From: Edaphochlamys debaryana
Taxonomy: Eukaryota > Chlorophyta > Chlorophyceae > Chlamydomonadales
Direction of reading: 5' to 3'
Length of the DNA: 64,000 nucleotides
Assembly (NCBI GenBank): GCA_016858145.1
Contig: JAEHOE010000012.1
Span: 124,001 to 188,000, forward strand
Shown: piece after piece, positions 34,421 to 47,583 of the stretch
Position numbering within the stretch: the first letter of the stretch is position 1
How the letters are laid out: every line of letters begins with the position of its first letter
Translations under genes and position numbers: made by a program
The notes under the pieces: model-generated
Told to the model about the DNA's origin: nothing
Seen by the model: only the letters and a program-made list of their open reading frames with translations
Databases searched by the model: none

Positions 34421-36333
34421 AGGGACTTTCTGCCCTAAGTGAAGGAGATTATTGGGTGCAATCGGGCACTTTGCCTGGTCGCTATCATCATGGGAAAGCC
34501 TGTGCCAGGCATCCTGTTCTGTTTTGTAAAAACCTGGGTCCCTGACCTTTCAACCACCAACCGCCCAACCGTCAACCGCCAGCTGGTGCACGACTTCCGC
34601 CCATTGGAAATCCCCACGTCCTTCCACTTCACCCCCGCTTCCCTTTGATCCCGCCACCTGACCGCCATGAGATACCAGCCTCCCTGGCCCCTTCACACTC
34701 AGAAGTACTCAGTCAAGGCTTTCAGCAGCGCCACAGTGCGCAGGCTTCAGGCAGCCAGGCTAGATGCGGAAGGCATTGGTCCCTTCCGCACCCGTCACAC
34801 GTGAGGGCGCCTGGCCCTAGTGTGGGCGTTTACTAGTTGATCAGCACAGCAGGGCTGTGGCCGGCGAGCTTCAAGTGAGTACACTCTACCTGCTGTATTC
34901 GTTACCTGCGGCTGGGCGTACAAGTCCTTCCGCCTGGGGTGAATTCGACGGTGCATCGCCGGGTGGACACTGCCGAATGGACCGCAGTGACAGGCAAGGC
35001 CGCCATGGAGGCTCGCCCCTCAGAGCCCGACCTGAGCCTGCGACATGGGTGAGAGCTATGTATACTGTGTTTGGATTAGGCGCAGTTGAGGCCAAGGGCA
35101 GGCCACAGGGGTTCGGGGGGACAACTCAATTGTGGAGGGGGCGGGGGTCTGGTTCGTGCCAGGCCGTGTCGGAGGCCGAACTGTCGTCCCGCACGGTGCA
35201 CGTCGATTACAATAGAAGCATGAATACCCTGCTAAGCGCCGATGTCGTTGACTGTAGTCGCGGCTCGGGCCCTGTCACATTCAGCATGTCTCGTGTCCGA
35301 TACTCGCGACGCAACGTTTCGCGGCCGTACAGGCGACCCCTCCAGAACTGCTCCATCACCAGCACTGTATACATCGCGGCCAGAGCGGTGACGGGCCACG
35401 CAGGGTAAAGTGTGAAACCCGGCGCGGCATGTCGGGGGTCTCGCCATGTTGGCACGACGCGAACAAGCACCGCCAGCTCCCGAGGATGGTCGCGATGCCC
35501 TGTGGCCAAGGGGTCTCGTGTTGTGGCAACAGGGGCTTTGCGGGCTTCGAAGCCGGGCGGGCCAGGGGACCGATGGTCTGAATCCTTCACTCCGGCAACT
35601 ATGTCCCTACGTTGCACCCCACCCTAAGCGGACCACGGGGAATCCACTTGCAGCTGATGCCGCCCCGACCTGGCCCGGTAATCCGACTCAGGACGCATGC
35701 CCCAGCACGGCATGTGGGTTATTCTGTGGCTCAGCCCCAGGGCGTACCCCTGCCTAGCAACAGCCAGCCATGCCCCGGGGGCGCCCGCGTCCCACAAGCG
35801 CAACCCGCTCGGCAGCTTGGAGATGGCGCGCGAATCAACGGCCCCCGGAATCAAGCAGCTAGGCTATAGATGTCATGAGATGCGGTACTGGTCTCTTCCA
35901 GGAAAGGCTGTAGGCGTGCGCTCTGCCCTCGAGTTGGTGGGGGGCACAAACAGCACTTGCATGCAACCCCAGCTGGGCGGCGAGGTCGCTGCCCAGCCTG
36001 CCGGGCGAGTCAAGATGAACTCTCTGCTGCACTCAGGTATTGACCGAGAGCTCAAGCTGCTGGCGCGGGCTGGGGCGAAGGCCCGCCCGATGAGGTCAAA
36101 AGCCAGGGTCCCGTACCCACGCTTGCTGAGCCCCCATTTTGCACAGCTCGATACACCGTATCTTCCTCTACCATAATGTCGTGGCGCTGGACGGTGCGAG
36201 CAAACATTCTCATGGCCGCTCGCGCTTGCGCTAGGGAGCACGCGGATGGGCGGGACAGGGCGCGTTACATAGCCATTGTCAAGTAGTTGGGCCCTAGGGC
36301 GGTGGGGGGTGGGGAGGCCGTAGGGACTTTCTG

Positions 36334-36535
36334 AAATAGAAATAGAAATAGAAATAGAAATAGAAATATCTAACGCCGGGTTACCCCTGGCGTGGGTTAA
36401 GGAGGGCGGGTTGGTCAGACCCGCCACCATGGGGGTGCCTCCGCATCCTTTGTGCTCAACCTGGCCGGAGGGTCCTGTAGGTTTTCACGATGCTCTTGAG
36501 GCGGCTCACCGCGTGCCGGTGCAGGCTGTGGCAGC
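36334..36535 (-). mobile_element. Same retroposon insertion, array unit 6
   Basis: Identical to the unit 2 copy, same position within the unit. Confidence 0.75.
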
Positions 36536-38448
36536 AGGGACTTTCTGCCCTAAGTGAAGGAGATTATTGGGTGCAATCGGGCACTTTGCCTGGTCGCTAT
36601 CATCATGGGAAAGCCTGTGCCAGGCATCCTGTTCTGTTTTGTAAAAACCTGGGTCCCTGACCTTTCAACCACCAACCGCCCAACCGTCAACCGCCAGCTG
36701 GTGCACGACTTCCGCCCATTGGAAATCCCCACGTCCTTCCACTTCACCCCCGCTTCCCTTTGATCCCGCCACCTGACCGCCATGAGATACCAGCCTCCCT
36801 GGCCCCTTCACACTCAGAAGTACTCAGTCAAGGCTTTCAGCAGCGCCACAGTGCGCAGGCTTCAGGCAGCCAGGCTAGATGCGGAAGGCATTGGTCCCTT
36901 CCGCACCCGTCACACGTGAGGGCGCCTGGCCCTAGTGTGGGCGTTTACTAGTTGATCAGCACAGCAGGGCTGTGGCCGGCGAGCTTCAAGTGAGTACACT
37001 CTACCTGCTGTATTCGTTACCTGCGGCTGGGCGTACAAGTCCTTCCGCCTGGGGTGAATTCGACGGTGCATCGCCGGGTGGACACTGCCGAATGGACCGC
37101 AGTGACAGGCAAGGCCGCCATGGAGGCTCGCCCCTCAGAGCCCGACCTGAGCCTGCGACATGGGTGAGAGCTATGTATACTGTGTTTGGATTAGGCGCAG
37201 TTGAGGCCAAGGGCAGGCCACAGGGGTTCGGGGGGACAACTCAATTGTGGAGGGGGCGGGGGTCTGGTTCGTGCCAGGCCGTGTCGGAGGCCGAACTGTC
37301 GTCCCGCACGGTGCACGTCGATTACAATAGAAGCATGAATACCCTGCTAAGCGCCGATGTCGTTGACTGTAGTCGCGGCTCGGGCCCTGTCACATTCAGC
37401 ATGTCTCGTGTCCGATACTCGCGACGCAACGTTTCGCGGCCGTACAGGCGACCCCTCCAGAACTGCTCCATCACCAGCACTGTATACATCGCGGCCAGAG
37501 CGGTGACGGGCCACGCAGGGTAAAGTGTGAAACCCGGCGCGGCATGTCGGGGGTCTCGCCATGTTGGCACGACGCGAACAAGCACCGCCAGCTCCCGAGG
37601 ATGGTCGCGATGCCCTGTGGCCAAGGGGTCTCGTGTTGTGGCAACAGGGGCTTTGCGGGCTTCGAAGCCGGGCGGGCCAGGGGACCGATGGTCTGAATCC
37701 TTCACTCCGGCAACTATGTCCCTACGTTGCACCCCACCCTAAGCGGACCACGGGGAATCCACTTGCAGCTGATGCCGCCCCGACCTGGCCCGGTAATCCG
37801 ACTCAGGACGCATGCCCCAGCACGGCATGTGGGTTATTCTGTGGCTCAGCCCCAGGGCGTACCCCTGCCTAGCAACAGCCAGCCATGCCCCGGGGGCGCC
37901 CGCGTCCCACAAGCGCAACCCGCTCGGCAGCTTGGAGATGGCGCGCGAATCAACGGCCCCCGGAATCAAGCAGCTAGGCTATAGATGTCATGAGATGCGG
38001 TACTGGTCTCTTCCAGGAAAGGCTGTAGGCGTGCGCTCTGCCCTCGAGTTGGTGGGGGGCACAAACAGCACTTGCATGCAACCCCAGCTGGGCGGCGAGG
38101 TCGCTGCCCAGCCTGCCGGGCGAGTCAAGATGAACTCTCTGCTGCACTCAGGTATTGACCGAGAGCTCAAGCTGCTGGCGCGGGCTGGGGCGAAGGCCCG
38201 CCCGATGAGGTCAAAAGCCAGGGTCCCGTACCCACGCTTGCTGAGCCCCCATTTTGCACAGCTCGATACACCGTATCTTCCTCTACCATAATGTCGTGGC
38301 GCTGGACGGTGCGAGCAAACATTCTCATGGCCGCTCGCGCTTGCGCTAGGGAGCACGCGGATGGGCGGGACAGGGCGCGTTACATAGCCATTGTCAAGTA
38401 GTTGGGCCCTAGGGCGGTGGGGGGTGGGGAGGCCGTAGGGACTTTCTG

Positions 38449-38650
38449 AAATAGAAATAGAAATAGAAATAGAAATAGAAATATCTAACGCCGGGTTACC
38501 CCTGGCGTGGGTTAAGGAGGGCGGGTTGGTCAGACCCGCCACCATGGGGGTGCCTCCGCATCCTTTGTGCTCAACCTGGCCGGAGGGTCCTGTAGGTTTT
38601 CACGATGCTCTTGAGGCGGCTCACCGCGTGCCGGTGCAGGCTGTGGCAGC
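38449..38650 (-). mobile_element. Same retroposon insertion, array unit 7
   Basis: Identical to the unit 2 copy, same position within the unit. Confidence 0.75.
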
Positions 38651-40563
38651 AGGGACTTTCTGCCCTAAGTGAAGGAGATTATTGGGTGCAATCGGGCACT
38701 TTGCCTGGTCGCTATCATCATGGGAAAGCCTGTGCCAGGCATCCTGTTCTGTTTTGTAAAAACCTGGGTCCCTGACCTTTCAACCACCAACCGCCCAACC
38801 GTCAACCGCCAGCTGGTGCACGACTTCCGCCCATTGGAAATCCCCACGTCCTTCCACTTCACCCCCGCTTCCCTTTGATCCCGCCACCTGACCGCCATGA
38901 GATACCAGCCTCCCTGGCCCCTTCACACTCAGAAGTACTCAGTCAAGGCTTTCAGCAGCGCCACAGTGCGCAGGCTTCAGGCAGCCAGGCTAGATGCGGA
39001 AGGCATTGGTCCCTTCCGCACCCGTCACACGTGAGGGCGCCTGGCCCTAGTGTGGGCGTTTACTAGTTGATCAGCACAGCAGGGCTGTGGCCGGCGAGCT
39101 TCAAGTGAGTACACTCTACCTGCTGTATTCGTTACCTGCGGCTGGGCGTACAAGTCCTTCCGCCTGGGGTGAATTCGACGGTGCATCGCCGGGTGGACAC
39201 TGCCGAATGGACCGCAGTGACAGGCAAGGCCGCCATGGAGGCTCGCCCCTCAGAGCCCGACCTGAGCCTGCGACATGGGTGAGAGCTATGTATACTGTGT
39301 TTGGATTAGGCGCAGTTGAGGCCAAGGGCAGGCCACAGGGGTTCGGGGGGACAACTCAATTGTGGAGGGGGCGGGGGTCTGGTTCGTGCCAGGCCGTGTC
39401 GGAGGCCGAACTGTCGTCCCGCACGGTGCACGTCGATTACAATAGAAGCATGAATACCCTGCTAAGCGCCGATGTCGTTGACTGTAGTCGCGGCTCGGGC
39501 CCTGTCACATTCAGCATGTCTCGTGTCCGATACTCGCGACGCAACGTTTCGCGGCCGTACAGGCGACCCCTCCAGAACTGCTCCATCACCAGCACTGTAT
39601 ACATCGCGGCCAGAGCGGTGACGGGCCACGCAGGGTAAAGTGTGAAACCCGGCGCGGCATGTCGGGGGTCTCGCCATGTTGGCACGACGCGAACAAGCAC
39701 CGCCAGCTCCCGAGGATGGTCGCGATGCCCTGTGGCCAAGGGGTCTCGTGTTGTGGCAACAGGGGCTTTGCGGGCTTCGAAGCCGGGCGGGCCAGGGGAC
39801 CGATGGTCTGAATCCTTCACTCCGGCAACTATGTCCCTACGTTGCACCCCACCCTAAGCGGACCACGGGGAATCCACTTGCAGCTGATGCCGCCCCGACC
39901 TGGCCCGGTAATCCGACTCAGGACGCATGCCCCAGCACGGCATGTGGGTTATTCTGTGGCTCAGCCCCAGGGCGTACCCCTGCCTAGCAACAGCCAGCCA
40001 TGCCCCGGGGGCGCCCGCGTCCCACAAGCGCAACCCGCTCGGCAGCTTGGAGATGGCGCGCGAATCAACGGCCCCCGGAATCAAGCAGCTAGGCTATAGA
40101 TGTCATGAGATGCGGTACTGGTCTCTTCCAGGAAAGGCTGTAGGCGTGCGCTCTGCCCTCGAGTTGGTGGGGGGCACAAACAGCACTTGCATGCAACCCC
40201 AGCTGGGCGGCGAGGTCGCTGCCCAGCCTGCCGGGCGAGTCAAGATGAACTCTCTGCTGCACTCAGGTATTGACCGAGAGCTCAAGCTGCTGGCGCGGGC
40301 TGGGGCGAAGGCCCGCCCGATGAGGTCAAAAGCCAGGGTCCCGTACCCACGCTTGCTGAGCCCCCATTTTGCACAGCTCGATACACCGTATCTTCCTCTA
40401 CCATAATGTCGTGGCGCTGGACGGTGCGAGCAAACATTCTCATGGCCGCTCGCGCTTGCGCTAGGGAGCACGCGGATGGGCGGGACAGGGCGCGTTACAT
40501 AGCCATTGTCAAGTAGTTGGGCCCTAGGGCGGTGGGGGGTGGGGAGGCCGTAGGGACTTTCTG

Positions 40564-40765
40564 AAATAGAAATAGAAATAGAAATAGAAATAGAAATATC
40601 TAACGCCGGGTTACCCCTGGCGTGGGTTAAGGAGGGCGGGTTGGTCAGACCCGCCACCATGGGGGTGCCTCCGCATCCTTTGTGCTCAACCTGGCCGGAG
40701 GGTCCTGTAGGTTTTCACGATGCTCTTGAGGCGGCTCACCGCGTGCCGGTGCAGGCTGTGGCAGC
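40564..40765 (-). mobile_element. Same retroposon insertion, array unit 8
   Basis: Identical to the unit 2 copy, same position within the unit. Confidence 0.75.
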
Positions 40766-42678
40766 AGGGACTTTCTGCCCTAAGTGAAGGAGATTATTGG
40801 GTGCAATCGGGCACTTTGCCTGGTCGCTATCATCATGGGAAAGCCTGTGCCAGGCATCCTGTTCTGTTTTGTAAAAACCTGGGTCCCTGACCTTTCAACC
40901 ACCAACCGCCCAACCGTCAACCGCCAGCTGGTGCACGACTTCCGCCCATTGGAAATCCCCACGTCCTTCCACTTCACCCCCGCTTCCCTTTGATCCCGCC
41001 ACCTGACCGCCATGAGATACCAGCCTCCCTGGCCCCTTCACACTCAGAAGTACTCAGTCAAGGCTTTCAGCAGCGCCACAGTGCGCAGGCTTCAGGCAGC
41101 CAGGCTAGATGCGGAAGGCATTGGTCCCTTCCGCACCCGTCACACGTGAGGGCGCCTGGCCCTAGTGTGGGCGTTTACTAGTTGATCAGCACAGCAGGGC
41201 TGTGGCCGGCGAGCTTCAAGTGAGTACACTCTACCTGCTGTATTCGTTACCTGCGGCTGGGCGTACAAGTCCTTCCGCCTGGGGTGAATTCGACGGTGCA
41301 TCGCCGGGTGGACACTGCCGAATGGACCGCAGTGACAGGCAAGGCCGCCATGGAGGCTCGCCCCTCAGAGCCCGACCTGAGCCTGCGACATGGGTGAGAG
41401 CTATGTATACTGTGTTTGGATTAGGCGCAGTTGAGGCCAAGGGCAGGCCACAGGGGTTCGGGGGGACAACTCAATTGTGGAGGGGGCGGGGGTCTGGTTC
41501 GTGCCAGGCCGTGTCGGAGGCCGAACTGTCGTCCCGCACGGTGCACGTCGATTACAATAGAAGCATGAATACCCTGCTAAGCGCCGATGTCGTTGACTGT
41601 AGTCGCGGCTCGGGCCCTGTCACATTCAGCATGTCTCGTGTCCGATACTCGCGACGCAACGTTTCGCGGCCGTACAGGCGACCCCTCCAGAACTGCTCCA
41701 TCACCAGCACTGTATACATCGCGGCCAGAGCGGTGACGGGCCACGCAGGGTAAAGTGTGAAACCCGGCGCGGCATGTCGGGGGTCTCGCCATGTTGGCAC
41801 GACGCGAACAAGCACCGCCAGCTCCCGAGGATGGTCGCGATGCCCTGTGGCCAAGGGGTCTCGTGTTGTGGCAACAGGGGCTTTGCGGGCTTCGAAGCCG
41901 GGCGGGCCAGGGGACCGATGGTCTGAATCCTTCACTCCGGCAACTATGTCCCTACGTTGCACCCCACCCTAAGCGGACCACGGGGAATCCACTTGCAGCT
42001 GATGCCGCCCCGACCTGGCCCGGTAATCCGACTCAGGACGCATGCCCCAGCACGGCATGTGGGTTATTCTGTGGCTCAGCCCCAGGGCGTACCCCTGCCT
42101 AGCAACAGCCAGCCATGCCCCGGGGGCGCCCGCGTCCCACAAGCGCAACCCGCTCGGCAGCTTGGAGATGGCGCGCGAATCAACGGCCCCCGGAATCAAG
42201 CAGCTAGGCTATAGATGTCATGAGATGCGGTACTGGTCTCTTCCAGGAAAGGCTGTAGGCGTGCGCTCTGCCCTCGAGTTGGTGGGGGGCACAAACAGCA
42301 CTTGCATGCAACCCCAGCTGGGCGGCGAGGTCGCTGCCCAGCCTGCCGGGCGAGTCAAGATGAACTCTCTGCTGCACTCAGGTATTGACCGAGAGCTCAA
42401 GCTGCTGGCGCGGGCTGGGGCGAAGGCCCGCCCGATGAGGTCAAAAGCCAGGGTCCCGTACCCACGCTTGCTGAGCCCCCATTTTGCACAGCTCGATACA
42501 CCGTATCTTCCTCTACCATAATGTCGTGGCGCTGGACGGTGCGAGCAAACATTCTCATGGCCGCTCGCGCTTGCGCTAGGGAGCACGCGGATGGGCGGGA
42601 CAGGGCGCGTTACATAGCCATTGTCAAGTAGTTGGGCCCTAGGGCGGTGGGGGGTGGGGAGGCCGTAGGGACTTTCTG

Positions 42679-42880
42679 AAATAGAAATAGAAATAGAAAT
42701 AGAAATAGAAATATCTAACGCCGGGTTACCCCTGGCGTGGGTTAAGGAGGGCGGGTTGGTCAGACCCGCCACCATGGGGGTGCCTCCGCATCCTTTGTGC
42801 TCAACCTGGCCGGAGGGTCCTGTAGGTTTTCACGATGCTCTTGAGGCGGCTCACCGCGTGCCGGTGCAGGCTGTGGCAGC
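42679..42880 (-). mobile_element. Same retroposon insertion, array unit 9
   Basis: Identical to the unit 2 copy, same position within the unit. Confidence 0.75.
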
Positions 42881-44794
42881 AGGGACTTTCTGCCCTAAGT
42901 GAAGGAGATTATTGGGTGCAATCGGGCACTTTGCCTGGTCGCTATCATCATGGGAAAGCCTGTGCCAGGCATCCTGTTCTGTTTTGTAAAAACCTGGGTC
43001 CCTGACCTTTCAACCACCAACCGCCCAACCGTCAACCGCCAGCTGGTGCACGACTTCCGCCCATTGGAAATCCCCACGTCCTTCCACTTCACCCCCGCTT
43101 CCCTTTGATCCCGCCACCTGACCGCCATGAGATACCAGCCTCCCTGGCCCCTTCACACTCAGAAGTACTCAGTCAAGGCTTTCAGCAGCGCCACAGTGCG
43201 CAGGCTTCAGGCAGCCAGGCTAGATGCGGAAGGCATTGGTCCCTTCCGCACCCGTCACACGTGAGGGCGCCTGGCCCTAGTGTGGGCGTTTACTAGTTGA
43301 TCAGCACAGCAGGGCTGTGGCCGGCGAGCTTCAAGTGAGTACACTCTACCTGCTGTATTCGTTACCTGCGGCTGGGCGTACAAGTCCTTCCGCCTGGGGT
43401 GAATTCGACGGTGCATCGCCGGGTGGACACTGCCGAATGGACCGCAGTGACAGGCAAGGCCGCCATGGAGGCTCGCCCCTCAGAGCCCGACCTGAGCCTG
43501 CGACATGGGTGAGAGCTATGTATACTGTGTTTGGATTAGGCGCAGTTGAGGCCAAGGGCAGGCCACAGGGGTTCGGGGGGACAACTCAATTGTGGAGGGG
43601 GCGGGGGTCTGGTTCGTGCCAGGCCGTGTCGGAGGCCGAACTGTCGTCCCGCACGGTGCACGTCGATTACAATAGAAGCATGAATACCCTGCTAAGCGCC
43701 GATGTCGTTGACTGTAGTCGCGGCTCGGGCCCTGTCACATTCAGCATGTCTCGTGTCCGATACTCGCGACGCAACGTTTCGCGGCCGTACAGGCGACCCC
43801 TCCAGAACTGCTCCATCACCAGCACTGTATACATCGCGGCCAGAGCGGTGACGGGCCACGCAGGGTAAAGTGTGAAACCCGGCGCGGCATGTCGGGGGTC
43901 TCGCCATGTTGGCACGACGCGAACAAGCACCGCCAGCTCCCGAGGATGGTCGCGATGCCCTGTGGCCAAGGGGTCTCGTGTTGTGGCAACAGGGGCTTTG
44001 CGGGCTTCGAAGCCGGGCGGGCCAGGGGACCGATGGTCTGAATCCTTCACTCCGGCAACTATGTCCCTACGTTGCACCCCACCCTAAGCGGACCACGGGG
44101 AATCCACTTGCAGCTGATGCCGCCCCGACCTGGCCCGGTAATCCGACTCAGGACGCATGCCCCAGCACGGCATGTGGGTTATTCTGTGGCTCAGCCCCAG
44201 GGCGTACCCCTGCCTAGCAACAGCCAGCCATGCCCCGGGGGCGCCCGCGTCCCACAAGCGCAACCCGCTCGGCAGCTTGGAGATGGCGCGCGAATCAACG
44301 GCCCCCGGAATCAAGCAGCTAGGCTATAGATGTCATGAGATGCGGTACTGGTCTCTTCCAGGAAAGGCTGTAGGCGTGCGCTCTGCCCTCGAGTTGGTGG
44401 GGGGCACAAACAGCACTTGCATGCAACCCCAGCTGGGCGGCGAGGGTCGCTGCCCAGCCTGCCGGGCGAGTCAAGATGAACTCTCTGCTGCACTCAGGTA
44501 TTGACCGAGAGCTCAAGCTGCTGGCGCGGGCTGGGGCGAAGGCCCGCCCGATGAGGTCAAAAGCCAGGGTCCCGTACCCACGCTTGCTGAGCCCCCATTT
44601 TGCACAGCTCGATACACCGTATCTTCCTCTACCATAATGTCGTGGCGCTGGACGGTGCGAGCAAACATTCTCATGGCCGCTCGCGCTTGCGCTAGGGAGC
44701 ACGCGGATGGGCGGGACAGGGCGCGTTACATAGCCATTGTCAAGTAGTTGGGCCCTAGGGCGGTGGGGGGTGGGGAGGCCGTAGGGACTTTCTG

Positions 44795-44996
44795 AAATAG
44801 AAATAGAAATAGAAATAGAAATAGAAATATCTAACGCCGGGTTACCCCTGGCGTGGGTTAAGGAGGGCGGGTTGGTCAGACCCGCCACCATGGGGGTGCC
44901 TCCGCATCCTTTGTGCTCAACCTGGCCGGAGGGTCCTGTAGGTTTTCACGATGCTCTTGAGGCGGCTCACCGCGTGCCGGTGCAGGCTGTGGCAGC
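44795..44996 (-). mobile_element. Same retroposon insertion, array unit 10
   Basis: Identical insertion; its coordinate is shifted by 1 bp because of the extra G upstream in this unit. Confidence 0.75.
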
Positions 44997-46163
44997 AGGG
45001 ACTTTCTGCCCTAAGTGAAGGAGATTATTGGGTGCAATCGGGCACTTTGCCTGGTCGCTATCATCATGGGAAAGCCTGTGCCAGGCATCCTGTTCTGTTT
45101 TGTAAAAACCTGGGTCCCTGACCTTTCAACCACCAACCGCCCAACCGTCAACCGCCAGCTGGTGCACGACTTCCGCCCATTGGAAATCCCCACGTCCTTC
45201 CACTTCACCCCCGCTTCCCTTTGATCCCGCCACCTGACCGCCATGAGATACCAGCCTCCCTGGCCCCTTCACACTCAGAAGTACTCAGTCAAGGCTTTCA
45301 GCAGCGCCACAGTGCGCAGGCTTCAGGCAGCCAGGCTAGATGCGGAAGGCATTGGTCCCTTCCGCACCCGTCACACGTGAGGGCGCCTGGCCCTAGTGTG
45401 GGCGTTTACTAGTTGATCAGCACAGCAGGGCTGTGGCCGGCGAGCTTCAAGTGAGTACACTCTACCTGCTGTATTCGTTACCTGCGGCTGGGCGTACAAG
45501 TCCTTCCGCCTGGGGTGAATTCGACGGTGCATCGCCGGGTGGACACTGCCGAATGGACCGCAGTGACAGGCAAGGCCGCCATGGAGGCTCGCCCCTCAGA
45601 GCCCGACCTGAGCCTGCGACATGGGTGAGAGCTATGTATACTGTGTTTGGATTAGGCGCAGTTGAGGCCAAGGGCAGGCCACAGGGGTTCGGGGGGACAA
45701 CTCAATTGTGGAGGGGGCGGGGGTCTGGTTCGTGCCAGGCCGTGTCGGAGGCCGAACTGTCGTCCCGCACGGTGCACGTCGATTACAATAGAAGCATGAA
45801 TACCCTGCTAAGCGCCGATGTCGTTGACTGTAGTCGCGGCTCGGGCCCTGTCACATTCAGCATGTCTCGTGTCCGATACTCGCGACGCAACGTTTCGCGG
45901 CCGTACAGGCGACCCCTCCAGAACTGCTCCATCACCAGCACTGTATACATCGCGGCCAGAGCGGTGACGGGCCACGCAGGGTAAAGTGTGAAACCCGGCG
46001 CGGCATGTCGGGGGTCTCGCCATGTTGGCACGACGCGAACAAGCACCGCCAGCTCCCGAGGATGGTCGCGATGCCCTGTGGCCAAGGGGTCTCGTGTTGT
46101 GGCAACAGGGGCTTTGCGGGCTTCGAAGCCGGGCGGGCCAGGGGACCGATGGTCTGAATCCTT

Positions 46164-46918
46164 CACTCCGGCAACTATGTCCCTACGTTGCACCCCACCC
46201 TAAGCGGACCACGGGGAATCCACTTGCAGCTGATGCCGCCCCGACCTGGCCCGGTAATCCGACTCAGGACGCATGCCCCAGCACGGCATGTGGGTTATTC
46301 TGTGGCTCAGCCCCAGGGCGTACCCCTGCCTAGCAACAGCCAGCCATGCCCCGGGGGCGCCCGCGTCCCACAAGCGCAACCCGCTCGGCAGCTTGGAGAT
46401 GGCGCGCGAATCAACGGCCCCCGGAATCAAGCAGCTAGGCTATAGATGTCATGAGATGCGGTACTGGTCTCTTCCAGGAAAGGCTGTAGGCGTGCGCTCT
46501 GCCCTCGAGTTGGTGGGGGGCACAAACAGCACTTGCATGCAACCCCAGCTGGGCGGCGAGGTCGCTGCCCAGCCTGCCGGGCGAGTCAAGATGAACTCTC
46601 TGCTGCACTCAGGTATTGACCGAGAGCTCAAGCTGCTGGCGCGGGCTGGGGCGAAGGCCCGCCCGATGAGGTCAAAAGCCAGGGTCCCGTACCCACGCTT
46701 GCTGAGCCCCCATTTTGCACAGCTCGATACACCGTATCTTCCTCTACCATAATGTCGTGGCGCTGGACGGTGCGAGCAAACATTCTCATGGCCGCTCGCG
46801 CTTGCGCTAGGGAGCACGCGGATGGGCGGGACAGGGCGCGTTACATAGCCATTGTCAAGTAGTTGGGCCCTAGGGCGGTGGGGGGTGGGGAGGCCGTAGG
46901 GACTTTCTGCCCTAAGTG
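46164..46918. repeat. Partial array unit 11, insertion-free
   Basis: 755 bp of the unit, ending at CCCTAAGTG, nine bases past the empty retroposon target site. It carries the base variants of units 2-10, not those of unit 1, but lacks the retroposon. Sequence after 46918 is unrelated to the unit. Confidence 0.92.
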
Positions 46919-47583
46919 TGACCTTCATGCGCCTCAGAATAACGGGGAAGATAAGAGGGGCGCTCCCACAGGGGCTGAAGGGGGTCGGGAGTAATTCCAT
47001 TAGGGGTTTTGGAAGGGGCGTAGGGGGCCCAAGGCCGAGCCCTCGCAAGGCTCTGCTCGAAGGGCAAACCTCCGTCTGGAGGGGAGGGGAACAGGCGCCA
47101 GGGAGGTTCCTCCTCCACTTCTGCCGAGTGCCGACACGTCCCCGAAGCGCGGTTTGGGCGGGCGCAGGGCGGGGAGTGGCCACAAGCCCGCGGGACGCGG
47201 AGTAAGCTCACCCATAAGCACGTGAGCCACCAAGCACGAGATACAAGCAGAAGCTAAAGCACGGGACCCGCGGCATCCCACGACAATTGGTCGAAACTAT
47301 ACGCGAGTATGCAAAGGTAAGAAGACTGGTACCTGGCTGGCTTTATCACACACACAGAAACCTGACCGCCGGCGAGGCACACAGCAGGGAGAACTGCAGA
47401 GAAGGCTGCTCACCGAGCCAACCACCTGGATGTCCGCTCGTCCAACCACCTCCGTACAGGTGTCGCTGCTCCTCAGCTTTTAGCAGCTTGCGCTTCCTTG
47501 GTTGTGACAACAGTAGACTCGCGAGCCTGCTTGAGACCTTGAGACCTTCATTTTACGTTCCCCCTCTCTCGCTGCTTGAAACG
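46919..47583 (+). promoter_or_regulatory. Upstream region of the first H1 gene
   Basis: This 665-bp stretch between the array end and the H1 ATG has no supported gene; its open frames are short and start at non-ATG codons. It should hold the H1 promoter. It shares no similarity with the upstream region of the second H1 copy (54396 onward), so the two H1 genes have different promoters. No clear TATA box was seen. Confidence 0.45.

Larger units (their letters stand above)
25227..46918. repeat. 21.7-kb tandem array of a 2,115-bp unit (10 full copies plus one partial)
   Basis: Units start at CACTCCGGCAACTATG. Positions: 25227-27127 (1,901 bp), 27128-29242, 29243-31357, 31358-33472, 33473-35587, 35588-37702, 37703-39817, 39818-41932, 41933-44047 (2,115 bp each), 44048-46163 (2,116 bp), and a partial 46164-46918. 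Units 2-9 look identical. Unit 10 has one extra G near 44445. Unit 1 differs by three substitutions (near 25632, 25670 and 25773) and lacks a 214-bp block. The partial unit 11 also lacks that block. Both strands carry medium open frames, but no known domain, rRNA or tRNA was recognised. The unit has lower GC than the flanking genes. The near-identity indicates recent amplification or homogenisation, and the true copy number may be larger than assembled. Confidence 0.97.

Noticed and set aside
25227..46918. Ribosomal DNA or 5S array
   Set aside because: No rRNA-like segment could be recognised in the unit.
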